The position numbers were made by a program, and so were the translations under genes. From a candidate division FCPU426 bacterium (GTDB taxonomy: Bacteria; Oederibacteriota; Muellerivitia; Muellerivitales; DAHXKG01), in assembly GCA_027366525.1 (NCBI GenBank), contig DAHXKG010000001.1, positions 220,075-284,074 on the forward strand: DNA of 64,000 bases, written 5' to 3'. Positions 52,245 to 61,598 of the stretch are shown one piece after another. Under the pieces are notes generated by a model. That model worked only from the letters and a program-made list of their open reading frames with translations, did not search any database and had not been told where the DNA came from. Numbering within the stretch: position 1 is the stretch's first letter; every line of letters begins with the position of its first letter.

Positions 52245-53024
52245 TCAGACTGGAATTTGGAGATGAAATGTAAGATACCATCCTAAAGCCTCTCCAATGA
52301 GCGTTGCCACCAGTGCTGCATACAAAATACCCGTTGCGGACTGGGTTGATCGAATTTTAACCGTTCCCCAAATCCAATATGCCAACGCCAAAGGAAGAAG
52401 CACGCCCCACAAAATTCGAAAGATTAAGAAAAATTGTTCTTGCATCCACTCCCTTTGCATCACTTGGGGTAATATCGAACTATGTAACAAGTTCCATCCC
52501 ACTCCGCCCAAAACCAATGTACCCAATTTGATGATCATAAACCCGATATAACATGCTGCATAACGCTTGAGTGGATCAATTGATAGTTTGGGTATCACTA
52601 AATAAAAATGGCCTAACATCATTGCTAAAAGGCCCGAGCCCATCAAAAAAGCTGAGCTCACTCCATTCACTTCAAATATCCAAGCTTGATTACATGCACT
52701 CCAAGGAATCCATAATATTATTCCTCCCGTAAGCATTGCCAAAGCCCATGCACTCCAGAACCATACCCGTCTATGAATTTTTAATAAGAGCGTATAGACT
52801 AGTGTAAAAATTAAAAAGCCAATAATACTTTCTGACATCCAAGAATTGAACTGATGAAATCGCTCAAACTGAAAAATCCAAGCTATCATTTCCATTCCAA
52901 CACATAAAAAACCAAAAAAACGATAAAAAGCCTGCCCAACCTGTCTCAAAGAAGCCAAGGGTAAGATCCCTAACGAACCCCAAGCTAGGGCCAAAAAATA
53001 AAATTGCATAGTTTTTAAAATCAT
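52245..53024 (-). CDS. Multi-pass membrane protein of unknown function
   Basis: The 259-residue protein has about seven hydrophobic helices and no family that I recognise. Two basic loops occur, near KIHRRVW (about 82-88) and between helices 4 and 5 (around DPLKRYA). It is 15 bases ahead of the zinc-ribbon membrane-protein gene, so it likely belongs to the same four-gene transcription unit: membrane protein, zinc ribbon, HEAT, esterase. Confidence 0.75.
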   Translation of the reverse strand: MILKTMQFYFLALAWGSLGILPLASLRQVGQAFYRFFGFLCVGMEMIAWIFQFERFHQFNSWMSESIIGFLIFTLVYTLLLKIHRRVWFWSAWALAMLTGGIILWIPWSACNQAWIFEVNGVSSAFLMGSGLLAMMLGHFYLVIPKLSIDPLKRYAACYIGFMIIKLGTLVLGGVGWNLLHSSILPQVMQREWMQEQFFLIFRILWGVLLPLALAYWIWGTVKIRSTQSATGILYAALVATLIGEALGWYLTFHLQIPV

Positions 53025-53074
53025 GCCAATAATTCGCTTCTTATTCTTCGATCCACTTTAACAACAGCCCAAAG

Positions 53075-53527
53075 TCAATGTTGGTACCCATCAAATCGCG
53101 GCATCATGACAAATTTTCTCCAATCGCCTCCATGGGCCCATACAGCATGCAGCGCATCCACATCAAATTTTTCTTTTGGAAACAAATACACATAAGCAGA
53201 TAATTGTGCCCCCGTTGACGATAGCGTAACTGGCCGCACCTCACGAAGTAGATGGCTCCCCTTTATATTTCCCTCATCATATCCCTCTTGTCGGTCAATC
53301 ATTGATACGATGCGTTCAGGATGGTGAAACGACATCACTTCGCCCCATACAACACCAGTTGCCTCATCAATCACCACCGGTAAGCCCGTTGCTAATTGAT
53401 AAAGCTTCCCCGTTATTTGCCCGCGTTCCCAAGTTTTGACTTCCATTGCAATATCTTGATGTCGAACACAATCCTTCATAAAAACGTCATACAAGAAAAA
53501 ATAAGGTGTAACTAATTCAGTTGTCAT
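53075..53527 (-). CDS. Gamma-glutamylcyclotransferase-fold protein with altered motif
   Basis: The 150-residue protein has the GGCT/AIG2-like fold: a small first strand, GKLYQLATGLPVVID, GVVWGEVMSF and MIDRQEGYDEG, where the catalytic Glu is normally in ...D..EG. The usual first motif YG(S/T)(L/N)M is replaced by LYDVFM (FFLYDVFMKD), so the glycine and Ser/Thr of the substrate loop are missing. The enzyme could have a changed or lost activity. It is unlikely to be classical GGCT. Confidence 0.75.
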   Translation of the reverse strand: MTTELVTPYFFLYDVFMKDCVRHQDIAMEVKTWERGQITGKLYQLATGLPVVIDEATGVVWGEVMSFHHPERIVSMIDRQEGYDEGNIKGSHLLREVRPVTLSSTGAQLSAYVYLFPKEKFDVDALHAVWAHGGDWRKFVMMPRFDGYQH

Positions 53528-53678
53528 AGACCCTCCAAAGTATTTGAATATCTTTCATATTTTACGAAGGAGAATTATTATAAATCGAAATGATTTAAAT
53601 TGCCAGAAATCCCTAAATGACACGTTGCAAAGTATTTTTCGAATCTGACAACCGGTTGAGGATTGAACTAATTATAGA

Positions 53679-54068
53679 CTAAACCGGCAGTGATTGATGA
53701 CGTTTTTTTGTTTTTCGAAAGCTCTTGAGCGTGGAAAGCGCTTTTTTTCCATGTTCCTTGGTTCGAATACGAATGGCATCCTTGACGGCAGAAATAAAAA
53801 TTTTCCCATCTCCTATGCGCCCAGTTCGGGCAATCTTCATGATACAATGAACTACGGCATCAGTATCTCGGGTTTCTACTACAATTTCTAATTTAATTTT
53901 TGGCAAAAAAGGAACTCGTAAGTGCGCTGGCCATTCCGGGTGAATACCCTGTTGTCGTCCATGACCTACGATTTCTGTTACCGTCATACCCGGATATCCA
54001 ATTTCCTGAATTTGTTTCACCAATTGACTCAATTTTTCTGGTCGAATAATCGCTTCAATTTTTGTCAT
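53679..54068 (-). CDS. P-II nitrogen regulatory protein (copy 2, porin-linked)
   Basis: The 129-residue protein is a second P-II. It has MTKIEAIIRPEKL, VTEIVGHGRQQG and RTGRIGDGKIFISAVKDAIRIRT, all family signatures. Its T-loop is different (GIHPEWPAHLRVPFLPK): no Tyr at position 51 (Arg here) or 46 (Trp). It also has an unusual basic C-terminal tail (KSFRKTKKRHQSLPV). It lies 77 bases after a porin gene. It may regulate a nitrogen-related channel, or act by ligand binding alone. Confidence 0.93.
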   Translation of the reverse strand: MTKIEAIIRPEKLSQLVKQIQEIGYPGMTVTEIVGHGRQQGIHPEWPAHLRVPFLPKIKLEIVVETRDTDAVVHCIMKIARTGRIGDGKIFISAVKDAIRIRTKEHGKKALSTLKSFRKTKKRHQSLPV

Positions 54069-54096
54069 GATTTTATCCTATAAATTCAAATCACTT

Positions 54097-54136
54097 ATCC
54101 TCCTCTTTTTGAATAAGTACCCAAAAAAAGGAGGAT
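54097..54136. promoter_or_regulatory. 15-bp stem between porin and P-II copy 2
   Basis: ATCCTCCTCTTTTTG (54097-54111) pairs with CAAAAAAAGGAGGAT (54122-54136), one mismatch apart, over a 10-base loop. It lies between the porin stop and the P-II start on the minus strand. The stem contains a GGAGGAT sequence on the side nearest the P-II gene. It could act as an attenuator or a stability element that makes the porin transcript more abundant than the P-II transcript. Confidence 0.6.
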
Positions 54137-54145
54137 TTTGAAACC

Positions 54146-55279
54146 TCAAAAGCTATATACAATTCCTGTTGTATATGTTTTTTGAGTACTATGACTGTTG
54201 CTACCTGTTGCATCGGCAAATAAAGGTGTTAATCGACCCATCGCGTTTAAGGCTTCGTCATATCGAAATTCGGCTTTTATTGTCAAAGGGCCAATGGTAT
54301 GAATTAATGTCAAGGTCCCCTCCTGAACAGCTGTGGCCACACTTCCGACCACCGCATTGAATCCGGTCTCATCGGTCGTGTCCGAAAGTCGTTCAACTCT
54401 TGCAGCTAATTTCCAATGAGTTGATAAAGCATAACTGGTATAAAACGCTAAACCCGTATAAGGCCGAACAGCCGTTGAAGTTGGTGCTTGTCCATAAACA
54501 GAGTCCACCCCTAGATAGTATTGACTGGTGGGATTAAAATTGACGATCCCTTCCACGACTTCCTTCAAACCTCCATAAGAAGTTCCATTGGGGACATCAT
54601 CACCTCCCATACCATTTATGGTAAATCCAAAAACGCTTGAAGGATTATCATTCAATTGAAAACCAATACATCGTTGAATACCAATCGTCCCTTCGGGCTG
54701 CCAGCCTGTATTCATTAGATCCACCATGACATTATATTGGTTATTAAATGTATACGTTGCTTTAAAACCAGAAGCTTCAAACGGAATCGCATATCCAAAT
54801 AAAAATGAGTTCGAATAATTGAGATTATTCACTGTACCAATGACTTCATAACCCATATGCGTCACGTATTTACCAAAATCAATACTCAATTGACTTGTTG
54901 GACTGTACGATAAATAAGCTTGCTCCAGTAAGGTATCACTGGGAAAGCCACCATTCAAATGTTGCTCCAGCGTATCGGAGGCTGCAATGATATCCGCCGT
55001 TTGACCGATGTTCACATCCACCACTCCTCCCACATTTCCATCTTGGGCTGTCAGATTTAAAAACACCAAGGCGGTTCGAAACGTATTTACGGATTGATCA
55101 AAAACACGATCGGTTGGGGCTACATTATTCACTGTGTTATATTGAAAATATTCATCAATGAATCCATTATAAGTAAATACGGGTTGAGCCGCTGCCCATA
55201 GCCATGAACTCCACCCCATAATGCCCAACACCATTATCAGCCATCGTTTTTTGATTAAACTCTTCAATTGATTTTGCAT
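54146..55279 (-). CDS. Outer-membrane beta-barrel porin, BBP2/OmpL-like
   Basis: The protein of about 377 residues has a signal peptide (MQNQLKSLIKKRWLIMVLGI, cleavage after WAAA) and a beta-rich mature part of about 350 residues. It ends in a terminal aromatic strand (TTGIVYSF), a mark of outer-membrane barrels. VFTYNGFIDEYFQYNT and LSIDFGKYVTHMGYEVIG are like putative beta-barrel porin-2 (OmpL-like) proteins. The ATG at 55279 has AAGGAGGTTGTT upstream; a longer frame to 55315 is not needed. With P-II directly downstream, nitrogen-source uptake across the outer membrane is a reasonable idea but is inference. Confidence 0.85.
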   Translation of the reverse strand: MQNQLKSLIKKRWLIMVLGIMGWSSWLWAAAQPVFTYNGFIDEYFQYNTVNNVAPTDRVFDQSVNTFRTALVFLNLTAQDGNVGGVVDVNIGQTADIIAASDTLEQHLNGGFPSDTLLEQAYLSYSPTSQLSIDFGKYVTHMGYEVIGTVNNLNYSNSFLFGYAIPFEASGFKATYTFNNQYNVMVDLMNTGWQPEGTIGIQRCIGFQLNDNPSSVFGFTINGMGGDDVPNGTSYGGLKEVVEGIVNFNPTSQYYLGVDSVYGQAPTSTAVRPYTGLAFYTSYALSTHWKLAARVERLSDTTDETGFNAVVGSVATAVQEGTLTLIHTIGPLTIKAEFRYDEALNAMGRLTPLFADATGSNSHSTQKTYTTGIVYSF

Positions 55280-55481
55280 AACAACCTCCTTAAAAAATAA
55301 TTTGTTAAAAGGCAATATTCATGCCAGTAAATATGCAGAGTTTTTCATTAAGGATTGCGTTTAGAAATTCAAAATTGTTGAAATCCAACAAAATTGTCGT
55401 ATACCCCTTCGCAATGTGCTGCCCTCAGATATATCTAAAAGCTTTTTAAAAAATTTGATATCTGAATAATCAGTTTAATTC

Positions 55482-58400
55482 TTATTGAACCGAAAAATAT
55501 TCGGCTGATGGATGATGAACAATCAAAGCCGAGGTGGATTGCTCTGGGATCATCATAAAAGCTTCCGTCAATCGAACCCCAATCATTTGGTCGGGATCCA
55601 ACAATTGAAAAATCTTCAATTGATCTGATTGTTCGGGACAAGCTGGATATCCGGGTGAATATCGCAGACCTTGTCCTATGGGAACACCTAAATCTTTCCT
55701 GATTTTTCTATGCGTCCATTCCGCCAAGGCTTCCGCTGTTTGAACTGAAAGTCCATGCCAATAATAGGCCTCGGTATATTTCCCCGCCTCATTCAATGCT
55801 TCAATAAGTTGCGTCGCCTTGTTTCCAATAGTCACGACGTGAAAGGCAATAACATCCTTATGATTAGATAATACGGGTAAAAAATAGTCCGATAAACATA
55901 AATGCCGTGGATTGTTTTTCTGCCGGTGAAATTTGAATCGTAGTTTTTCGTTGGATAAGTTTTCTTCATAAATGATTAATTCATTGCCCTGAGCATTGGC
56001 TGGCCAAAACCCATAGACCACTTGCGGTTCAAAATATCCACGCGTAATTGCCTCCTCTTGAAGTTTTATTCTTAGCGGCTCAAATTGATTGTGAATTAAC
56101 TGTTTATACTGGTCCGCATCCTTACCTTTGACACCCCAATTCAATTTATAAAGTTGAGTCAAATCCAAAAAAGGCCAAACCTCCCGCAATGGAATCTGAC
56201 GGAGAACAGAACTTCCATAAAAGGGTGCTTTAGGAATATTTTCTGCGGGCAATACGGTCGGCGGAAATTCAATAGCACTCACTTCTTCCAAAGCATTGAC
56301 TTTTTCCATAAATCCATCGTGTTTGGACTGCAATGCCTGCTCTTTGACTTTGGTTCGAAATTGCTCTCGAGAACCTAAATCCATTAATGCATTTAAAATA
56401 TCTAACCCTTCAAAAGCATCTTTCGCATAAAACACTCCAGGCTCATAAAATTTCTCACCTTGAATAAAACTAATACGATATCCATAGCGGCGATTAATCG
56501 CCGCTCCACCAACTAATACCGGGTATGACAACCCCATTTTATCTAATTCTTCCACACAAATGGGCATTTGCTTGGACGTTGATACCAATAAAGCGGATAA
56601 ACCAATGGCATCGGCTTGAACAGCCTTAGCTTTTTCAATAATCGTCGCAATGGGAACTTGCTTTCCTAAATCGTAAACCGTAAATCCATTATTGGATAAA
56701 ATTGTTCGAACTAAATTTTTTCCAATATCATGAACATCTCCATAAACCGTAGCTAACACAATCGTGCCTTTAGTTATTGAATTATTCTTATCTAAAAATT
56801 GTTCTACATACGCTACTGCTTTTTTCATAACCTCAGCGGATTGCAAAACAAAAGGTAAAATGAGTTCGCCCGATCCAAATTTATCACCCACCTCCTTCAT
56901 GGCTGGTAACAAAATCGTATTCAAAACAGCCACGGGATCTTGGTCTTTTAAAACCGCTGCCAAATCTTCTTCAATTTGATCTGATTTTCGATTGACAATC
57001 TTCCAGTGAATTTTTTGAGCTGAAGTTAAGTGCTCTAGTGGATTTTCTAATTCCGTTTTATTTTTTTCAACAAATCCGCTGAAGTACTGTATAAAATTTG
57101 CCAAAGCCTGCAATTCTCGGTTAAATAGAAGATCCTCGGCCAGATTTTTTTCTTGTGACGATAAATTACTATACGGGCGAATATCCACGGGATTCAGAAT
57201 GGCCATATCTAAACCCGCCTGAACTGCATGATATAAAAACACGGAATTTAAAACTTCTCGAGCTGGCTTGGACAACCCAAAAGAAACGTTGGACAACCCT
57301 AAAACTGTTCGAACCTGAGGTAGGGTTTGTTTAATCATGCGAATACCTTCGAGCGTTTCTACTGCAGAATTTCTAAATTCTTCTTCTCCGGTGGCTAAAG
57401 TAAACGTCAGCGGATCAAAAACAATATCTTCAGGCGGAATATCATATTCATTGGTACAAGCTTCATAAATTCGTTGTGCCACTTGCAATTTTCGATGCCG
57501 TGTTTTCGCCATCCCTTTTTCGGATGGAACGGAAGGATTAAAATATAGATCATCAATGGTCAAAGCTACGACTACCGAGCCATATTTTTTTATTAACGGA
57601 CAAATGCGTTTGAGTCTAGAACCATCGCCTTCTAAATTGATCGAATTTACCAACGCACGACCTGGATAATTTTTGAGAGCGATTTCAATCACATCGGCTT
57701 CCGTCGAATCAATCATCAGAGGTGCTTCTACCCCTAGCGTTAATTTTTTGACCAACTGTTTCATGGTGGCTTTCTCATCGGCTCGCTCGGTCAAAGCAAC
57801 GCAAACATCCAGTACATGAGCGCCTCCCTCAGATTGATCCCGAGCTATCGCCACAATACCGCCATAATTTTCTTCCAACAAAAGCTTTTTCATTTTTTTG
57901 GAACCTTGAGCATTGATTCGCTCGCCAATGAGGAGCGGTTGAGGATTTTGATCCAATGAAACTCTTTTAATCATTGAAGAAACATCTGACATCTGAAGCG
58001 GTTTTCGGCTCTTCGGCACTTGTGATCCCACCCGATCTACTACTTGCTTAAGGTGCTCATGCGTTGTTCCACAACATCCGCCAATAATTGAAACACCATA
58101 CACCTTGACAAATTCTTCAAGTGCTGAGGCTAACTCCTCTGGCTTTAAAGGATAACACGCTTGTCCTCCACGATTTTCCGGTAATCCTGCATTCGGAATG
58201 GTCGAAATCGGGAAGGGAGAATATTGGCTTAGAAATCGGACTGCATCTTTCATTTCATGAGGCCCCGTTGAACAATTCATCCCCAATACATCGATCGGCA
58301 ATCGAAGGAAGGTCGATAATACTACTCCAATATCGCTTCCAAGCAGCATGCGTCCCGTGGTATCGAGTGTTGTTTGAGCGATAATCGGGATATCCATTTT

Positions 58401-58958
58401 CAACATTTGACGAGCCCGGTGACATCCAAACGTTGCTGCACGCATCTCCAATAAATCTTGACTGGTTTCAATCAAAAGTGCGTCTACTTGCGCTTCAACT
58501 AAAGCACAAGCCTGTTCAAAGTAAATATCTTCCAGTTCGTCCACGGAAATATTCCCAAGATCCGGATCTTCTGAGGATGGAAGCATTCCTGTTGGCCCCA
58601 TGGATCCAACTACCATTCGAGGTCGATCCGGAGTAGAATATTGATTGGCTACTTCGCGAGCCAGTTGAACTGCTGTTTGATTGATTAATTTTACTTGATT
58701 GGCTATACCATATTCTCCCAGTTTTAATCGATTTGATCCAAACGTATTGGTTTCCAATACATCCACGCCAACTTTTAGAAATCCTCCATGAATCTCACGA
58801 ATAACATCCGGACGGGTAAGAACCAAATAGTCATTTAAGCCTTCTTTATCTTGAAAGTCTTCTTTGGAAAGATTATACGTTTGAATATTCGTGCCCATAG
58901 CACCATCAAAAATAATCACTCGTTTCTTTAATAAACTGCGAAATATCGATTCTTCCAT
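55482..58958 (-). CDS. metH: Cobalamin-dependent methionine synthase
   Basis: The 1158-residue protein has all four MetH parts. The homocysteine-binding barrel has DGAMGTNIQ at the start and IIGGCCGTTHEHL with the zinc Cys residues. The folate barrel has PLLIGERINAQGSKK (about 335-350) and LTIDDLYFNPS. The cobalamin domain has VYGDVHDIGKNLV, with the His that replaces the lower ligand (D-x-H-x-x-G). The C-terminal activation domain binds SAM (RYSPGYPACPEQSDQL). AAAAGGATTTCA supports the ATG at 58958. It makes methionine from homocysteine and methyl-THF. Confidence 0.96.
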   Translation of the reverse strand: MEESIFRSLLKKRVIIFDGAMGTNIQTYNLSKEDFQDKEGLNDYLVLTRPDVIREIHGGFLKVGVDVLETNTFGSNRLKLGEYGIANQVKLINQTAVQLAREVANQYSTPDRPRMVVGSMGPTGMLPSSEDPDLGNISVDELEDIYFEQACALVEAQVDALLIETSQDLLEMRAATFGCHRARQMLKMDIPIIAQTTLDTTGRMLLGSDIGVVLSTFLRLPIDVLGMNCSTGPHEMKDAVRFLSQYSPFPISTIPNAGLPENRGGQACYPLKPEELASALEEFVKVYGVSIIGGCCGTTHEHLKQVVDRVGSQVPKSRKPLQMSDVSSMIKRVSLDQNPQPLLIGERINAQGSKKMKKLLLEENYGGIVAIARDQSEGGAHVLDVCVALTERADEKATMKQLVKKLTLGVEAPLMIDSTEADVIEIALKNYPGRALVNSINLEGDGSRLKRICPLIKKYGSVVVALTIDDLYFNPSVPSEKGMAKTRHRKLQVAQRIYEACTNEYDIPPEDIVFDPLTFTLATGEEEFRNSAVETLEGIRMIKQTLPQVRTVLGLSNVSFGLSKPAREVLNSVFLYHAVQAGLDMAILNPVDIRPYSNLSSQEKNLAEDLLFNRELQALANFIQYFSGFVEKNKTELENPLEHLTSAQKIHWKIVNRKSDQIEEDLAAVLKDQDPVAVLNTILLPAMKEVGDKFGSGELILPFVLQSAEVMKKAVAYVEQFLDKNNSITKGTIVLATVYGDVHDIGKNLVRTILSNNGFTVYDLGKQVPIATIIEKAKAVQADAIGLSALLVSTSKQMPICVEELDKMGLSYPVLVGGAAINRRYGYRISFIQGEKFYEPGVFYAKDAFEGLDILNALMDLGSREQFRTKVKEQALQSKHDGFMEKVNALEEVSAIEFPPTVLPAENIPKAPFYGSSVLRQIPLREVWPFLDLTQLYKLNWGVKGKDADQYKQLIHNQFEPLRIKLQEEAITRGYFEPQVVYGFWPANAQGNELIIYEENLSNEKLRFKFHRQKNNPRHLCLSDYFLPVLSNHKDVIAFHVVTIGNKATQLIEALNEAGKYTEAYYWHGLSVQTAEALAEWTHRKIRKDLGVPIGQGLRYSPGYPACPEQSDQLKIFQLLDPDQMIGVRLTEAFMMIPEQSTSALIVHHPSAEYFSVQ

Positions 58959-59040
58959 TGAAATCCTTTTGCCTTTGAAATAGTTATACTTTAAAGTGAA
59001 TTTCCTGATTCTGCAAGTTGAGGTTCATGATTCCTTTATC

Positions 59041-60117
59041 CTAAGCCTGCCGCAACAAATCTTCACTTGCATCTAAAACACATTGAACCTCTACGGATGA
59101 ACATTTTTGATCCTGGGCCCGAATTCCTACAATGCGATCGCCCCATGGTTTCCAACATTGGGGATCCGTCGGTCCAAAAATTCCTATCACGCGAGACCCT
59201 ACCGCAGCTGCCACATGCAGAGTTCCCGTGTCATTCCCAATACAAAGCATGCTTTTCCCATAAACTCCTGCTAATGTGCGCAATGAAACGTGTTTTAAGA
59301 TTGCTATTTGAAAAGAAAGATCTGTCACCAATTGCTGCGCTAAAAAAATTTCTTGATCCCCTACGCTGACAATCCATTGAAATTTAGGATGTAATTGATG
59401 CATGCCATTCATGAACTCAGAAAATTTTGAAAGAGGCCATCGATTTTCTAATTTACCTGCTCCCGGTATAACACAAATCAATGGTTGATTCTCAAAAACA
59501 CCTAACGCCTTAAGTACTTGTCGGACTTGTTGTTGTTCATGACCTGTTAGAATCAATTGTTCTTCTAAACAATCCATGGATATGCCTAATAATTCTACTT
59601 GTTTCAAATTAATCAAACTTTGATGCAATTCAGGCGATGGCGCTGGCACAAGGATGTTATAAAAAAAATTAGACTGGCATCCTGAAAAAATCATATCTTC
59701 TCGCCCTAAAACCCAACGAGCTCGTGAAAAAAAAGCAATTAAATCACTTGAAAATGAGTGCGATACTGTATTCAAAACTATCGTCAAATCCCATCCCTTC
59801 CAAAGGCCTTTGACAAAGCTTAAAAATCTGCCGATGTGAAAATATTTCCATTTTTCTGGGAAAATCAAAACTTCATCAATATTGGGATTATAGAGTGCGA
59901 CCGGCCACGTATAGGTCCGTACTACAAGCCCCAAATGGGCTTGTGGAAATCGTTTTCGAAGTGCTCGAAAGACTGGAGTGGATAATAAAAAATCCCCCAA
60001 TTGATCATGTTGACGAATAATTAAAATGCGTTTAATTGATCGCAAGGGAATCTCTTGAGAACTCTTGGGCGTTTTTCGAATCCATTTTTCCAAAAATTGT
60101 AATATTCGCTGCTTCAT
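59041..60117 (-). CDS. Glycosyltransferase family 9 (heptosyltransferase-like)
   Basis: The 358-residue protein is a GT-B GT9 enzyme. KRILIIRQHDQLGDFLLSTP is the N-terminal acceptor-domain motif. CVIPGAGKLENRWPLSKFS and GNDTGTLHVAAAVGSRVIGIFG are the nucleotide-sugar site. GT9 enzymes add heptose or related sugars to the lipopolysaccharide core, consistent with an outer membrane. It is 82 bases before the metH start on the same strand, so cotranscription is possible but unproven. Confidence 0.9.
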   Translation of the reverse strand: MKQRILQFLEKWIRKTPKSSQEIPLRSIKRILIIRQHDQLGDFLLSTPVFRALRKRFPQAHLGLVVRTYTWPVALYNPNIDEVLIFPEKWKYFHIGRFLSFVKGLWKGWDLTIVLNTVSHSFSSDLIAFFSRARWVLGREDMIFSGCQSNFFYNILVPAPSPELHQSLINLKQVELLGISMDCLEEQLILTGHEQQQVRQVLKALGVFENQPLICVIPGAGKLENRWPLSKFSEFMNGMHQLHPKFQWIVSVGDQEIFLAQQLVTDLSFQIAILKHVSLRTLAGVYGKSMLCIGNDTGTLHVAAAVGSRVIGIFGPTDPQCWKPWGDRIVGIRAQDQKCSSVEVQCVLDASEDLLRQA

Positions 60118-60660
60118 TTTAATTTTGTCCTAAGTCCTATTTATCAACACAACAATCTACTTCATCCCTATTCCGGCATACTTTTGAATTACGCATTCCT
60201 CGCGTTTCAGTTTTATTTCACATATTTCCAACAAATCAAGATATCAGTTTTAAAAAATTCGCGTATTAAAATTTTCACTTATTTTTTTGATTTGATCCTA
60301 ATCAAACCTTTTAGGCAAGACATACTAAAAAAACATTGATGTTGATTATTTGTTAAACTGCACATTATTAGAACGAACCGTCATTTTTACATTTCATACC
60401 CATAGCAGTCCATACTCGCTTCAACCCTGATTGAATAGCCGATTTAACTATAACTATTGAAAGCAAGTATCACACTGCCATTTTAAATAATCTGCAATTT
60501 AAAACCGGTTTTTGAATTTTTGAGGGCAAGCCCACTCTTAAGTTTAAATTTTACCCGAATCAGAAAGGATTAATTTCATTGGTCGATCAGAAACCGTGTC
60601 TCAAAATGATCCGCGCTTATTTCAGATGGAAACCAAGTTATTTTAGCATATAATACCTTC
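60118..60660. other. Gene-poor A+T-rich region
   Basis: No CDS, tRNA or terminator was recognised. A promoter-like TATAAT lies at 60649-60654 just before the small membrane-protein gene (separate entry). The minus-strand promoter of the GT9 gene should be near 60118-60200. Confidence 0.5.
60649..60654 (+). promoter_or_regulatory. Putative -10 box directly before a start codon
   Basis: TATAAT is 6 bases before the ATG at 60661, and no ribosome-binding site is present in between. Transcription from it would start at about the A of the ATG, giving a leaderless mRNA. No good -35 is seen. Confidence 0.4.
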
Positions 60661-60933
60661 ATGAAAAGTTCCATCTGGTTCCGGTCCAAAAAATATGGTT
60701 GGGGATGGTTCCCTGCAAATTGGAAGGGATGGACTGTGACTTTTTTATATCTATTTTCGGTATTTGTATCAATTTATCTGGTTAAATCTCTTCAGCCGCC
60801 ACACCAATTTCTTGAAACCTTTCTTTTCATTTTTTCTATTTTAACCGCTGTATTCCTTTTTTTATGTTTTTTAAAGGGAGAAAAATTACATTGGAATTGG
60901 GGCGATCCTTCTAACATCAACAAAAAACTGTAA
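60661..60933 (+). CDS. Conserved small two-helix membrane protein
   Basis: The 90-residue protein starts MKSSIWFRSKKYGWGWFPA, with the W-F-x-x-K-x-Y-G-W-G-W-x-P pattern shared by a family of small bacterial membrane proteins of unknown function. Two membrane helices follow (about 26-42 and 50-68). It may be translated from a leaderless transcript, because no ribosome-binding site lies before the ATG. Nothing in its neighbourhood indicates a role. Confidence 0.65.
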   Translation: MKSSIWFRSKKYGWGWFPANWKGWTVTFLYLFSVFVSIYLVKSLQPPHQFLETFLFIFSILTAVFLFLCFLKGEKLHWNWGDPSNINKKL

Positions 60934-61572
60934 AATTTTTTCTTATGCCTTAAAACCCAAATTTTTAGTGTGACTGATCCGTTTATTAGTGATTCGTTGA
61001 GATGAGTGCGAACGTTTAAGCTTCAATAATAAATTCTTCGGTCTTCATGCGACCTTGAAGCTTACAACAATCCCATCCGATTAAACAATCATCTTAAGTT
61101 TTATTTTTTCAACCCAACGCGTACTTTCTTTAAAATAATATCCGTTGCACACCTGAATAGAGATTCAATCGAATTTAGATCATAATTGCATTGGTGCTTG
61201 AAAACCTTCAAATACCTTTACGTAAACCCTTGCGACTAAAATCAGCCTAAATTAATAACACATAAATTCAAGAAAACGTTTATTAATCCATAACTGCGTT
61301 AAAAATTTTTAGAGTAAAAAACCAATCCATTGCAACTCAACCTCTTGAACTGTTCTATTGAAGCTCGGATTAGATCGACTTTATGTAAGCTCTAACTAGA
61401 GCAATTTTGAAAAACTTTATCCCAGAATACCAAGCCATGGCTAGAAAAACGTCAAATTGATTGGGGGAATCTTGAATAGAGGGTTTGGGCGTTTTAAATT
61501 TCAAGGCTATTTTTTTTAAAAAGCAGTATACTATTGAACATAGTTTAATTTTTTTAAAATGAAAGGAATTTT
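60934..61572. other. Gene-poor region with an inverted repeat
   Basis: No gene was supported. A 10-base inverted repeat TAAGCTTCAA/TTGAAGCTTA (61017-61026 and 61055-61064, spacer 28) is present. A plus-strand TATACT about 45 bases before the DedA start region could be a -10 box. A minus-strand open frame (61370-61588) overlaps the DedA leader and has no convincing protein features. Confidence 0.5.
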
Positions 61573-61598
61573 TTGGATCCTCTTTCAATCATTCCTCA

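Noticed and set aside
58959..59040. Cobalamin or SAM riboswitch in front of metH
   Set aside because: Only 82 bases separate metH from the upstream gene, and no conserved box of these riboswitches is seen.
61370..61588. 72-codon minus-strand frame before the DedA gene
   Set aside because: It has no recognisable features and no ribosome-binding site, and it overlaps the DedA leader region.
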